Positions 6,441 through 6,748 of a stretch of DNA of 6,748 nt are shown here, piece after piece. Location: assembly GCA_012518765.1 (NCBI GenBank), contig JAAYRN010000210.1:1-6748 (forward strand), written 5' to 3'. The DNA is from Bacteroidales bacterium (GTDB lineage: Bacteria; Bacteroidota; Bacteroidia; Bacteroidales; WCHB1-69). The notes under the pieces were generated by a model. The model saw only the letters and a list, made by a program, of their open reading frames with translations, was not told the origin of the DNA and made no database searches. The stretch's first letter is position 1. Each line of letters starts with the position of its first letter. A program made the position numbers and the translations under genes.

Positions 6441-6748
6441 ATGAATAAACGCAAAATTATCAACGACCCCGTCTATGGATTTATCAGTATCTCAAATAAT
6501 TTAATTTTTGACCTCATACAGCACCCCTATTTTCAAAGGCTTAGAAATATTTTACAATTGGGACTAACTTATTTAGTCTACCCCGGAGCCTCGCATACTC
6601 GCTTTCAGCACTCCTTGGGTGCCATGCATCTCATGCAAGAAGCCATTGATGTACTCAAATCAAAAAACATAGAAATCACAAAAGAAGAAGAAGAGGCTAC
6701 CTTAATTGCTATTCTACTTCACGATATAGGACACGGACCTTTTTCGCA
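6441..6748 (+). CDS. HD-domain phosphohydrolase, SAMHD1/dGTPase-like (N-terminal part, runs off window)
   Basis: The 102 visible codons start at ATG 6441, two bases after the mutL stop, and stay open to the window end. The sequence carries the features of HD-superfamily phosphohydrolases of the COG1078 kind: NDPVYGFI (8-15), FQRLRNILQLGLTYLVYPGA (31-50), SHTRFQHSLGAMHL (51-64) and LLHDIGHGPFS (92-102). Metal-ligand candidates are H57 in FQHSLG and H94-D95 in the HD pair; the final aspartate would lie outside the window. Human SAMHD1 shows a closely similar PGASHNRFEHSLG and HDLGHGPFSH arrangement. Related proteins hydrolyse dNTPs or other nucleotides, but the substrate here cannot be told from this part. 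The 2-base gap suggests translational coupling to mutL. A dNTP-pool role beside mismatch repair would make sense but is only an inference. Confidence 0.9.
   Translation, partial: MNKRKIINDPVYGFISISNNLIFDLIQHPYFQRLRNILQLGLTYLVYPGASHTRFQHSLGAMHLMQEAIDVLKSKNIEITKEEEEATLIAILLHDIGHGPFS

Overview
The window looks like core chromosome of a Bacteroidetes bacterium, probably of the Bacteroidales. The DNA is AT-rich. The promoter boxes fit the phylum's TAnnTTTG -7 element, genes start without clear Shine-Dalgarno sequences, and a MurF-alanine racemase fusion typical of this phylum is present. No mobile element, RNA gene, CRISPR array or phage gene is visible. I see ordinary housekeeping genes with some notable details, not a new multi-gene defence or metabolic system.

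Layout: at the left edge, on the minus strand, lies the N-terminal part of a Wzz-type polysaccharide chain-length determinant (1-467), which runs off the window. A 248-base AT-rich divergent intergenic region (468-715) holds one outward -7 box for each direction. On the plus strand come pdxA (716-1741), a bifunctional murF/alr gene (1755-4238), an 80-residue tail-anchored small membrane protein with its own promoter box (4319-4561), mutL (4564-6438) and the start of an HD-domain phosphohydrolase of the SAMHD1/dGTPase-like type (6441 to the window end).

How the genes fit together: pdxA and murF/alr are 13 bases apart and probably co-transcribed. PdxA supplies a precursor of pyridoxal phosphate, the cofactor of the racemase domain. 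The racemase makes D-alanine. A D-Ala-D-Ala ligase, not in this window, makes the dipeptide that the MurF domain adds to the peptidoglycan precursor. A second transcription unit starts before the small membrane protein gene and carries mutL (mismatch repair) and the HD gene. Both junctions in this unit have 2-base gaps (TAA-TC-ATG and TAA-AC-ATG), which suggests translational coupling. No hairpin terminator was seen between the two units, so readthrough is possible.

Most worth a second look: the MutL endonuclease motifs are degenerate, the small tail-anchored protein has a distinctive N-terminal motif, PdxA has two Gly-to-Ser replacements in its N-terminal loop, and a T7 run sits at the small gene/mutL junction.
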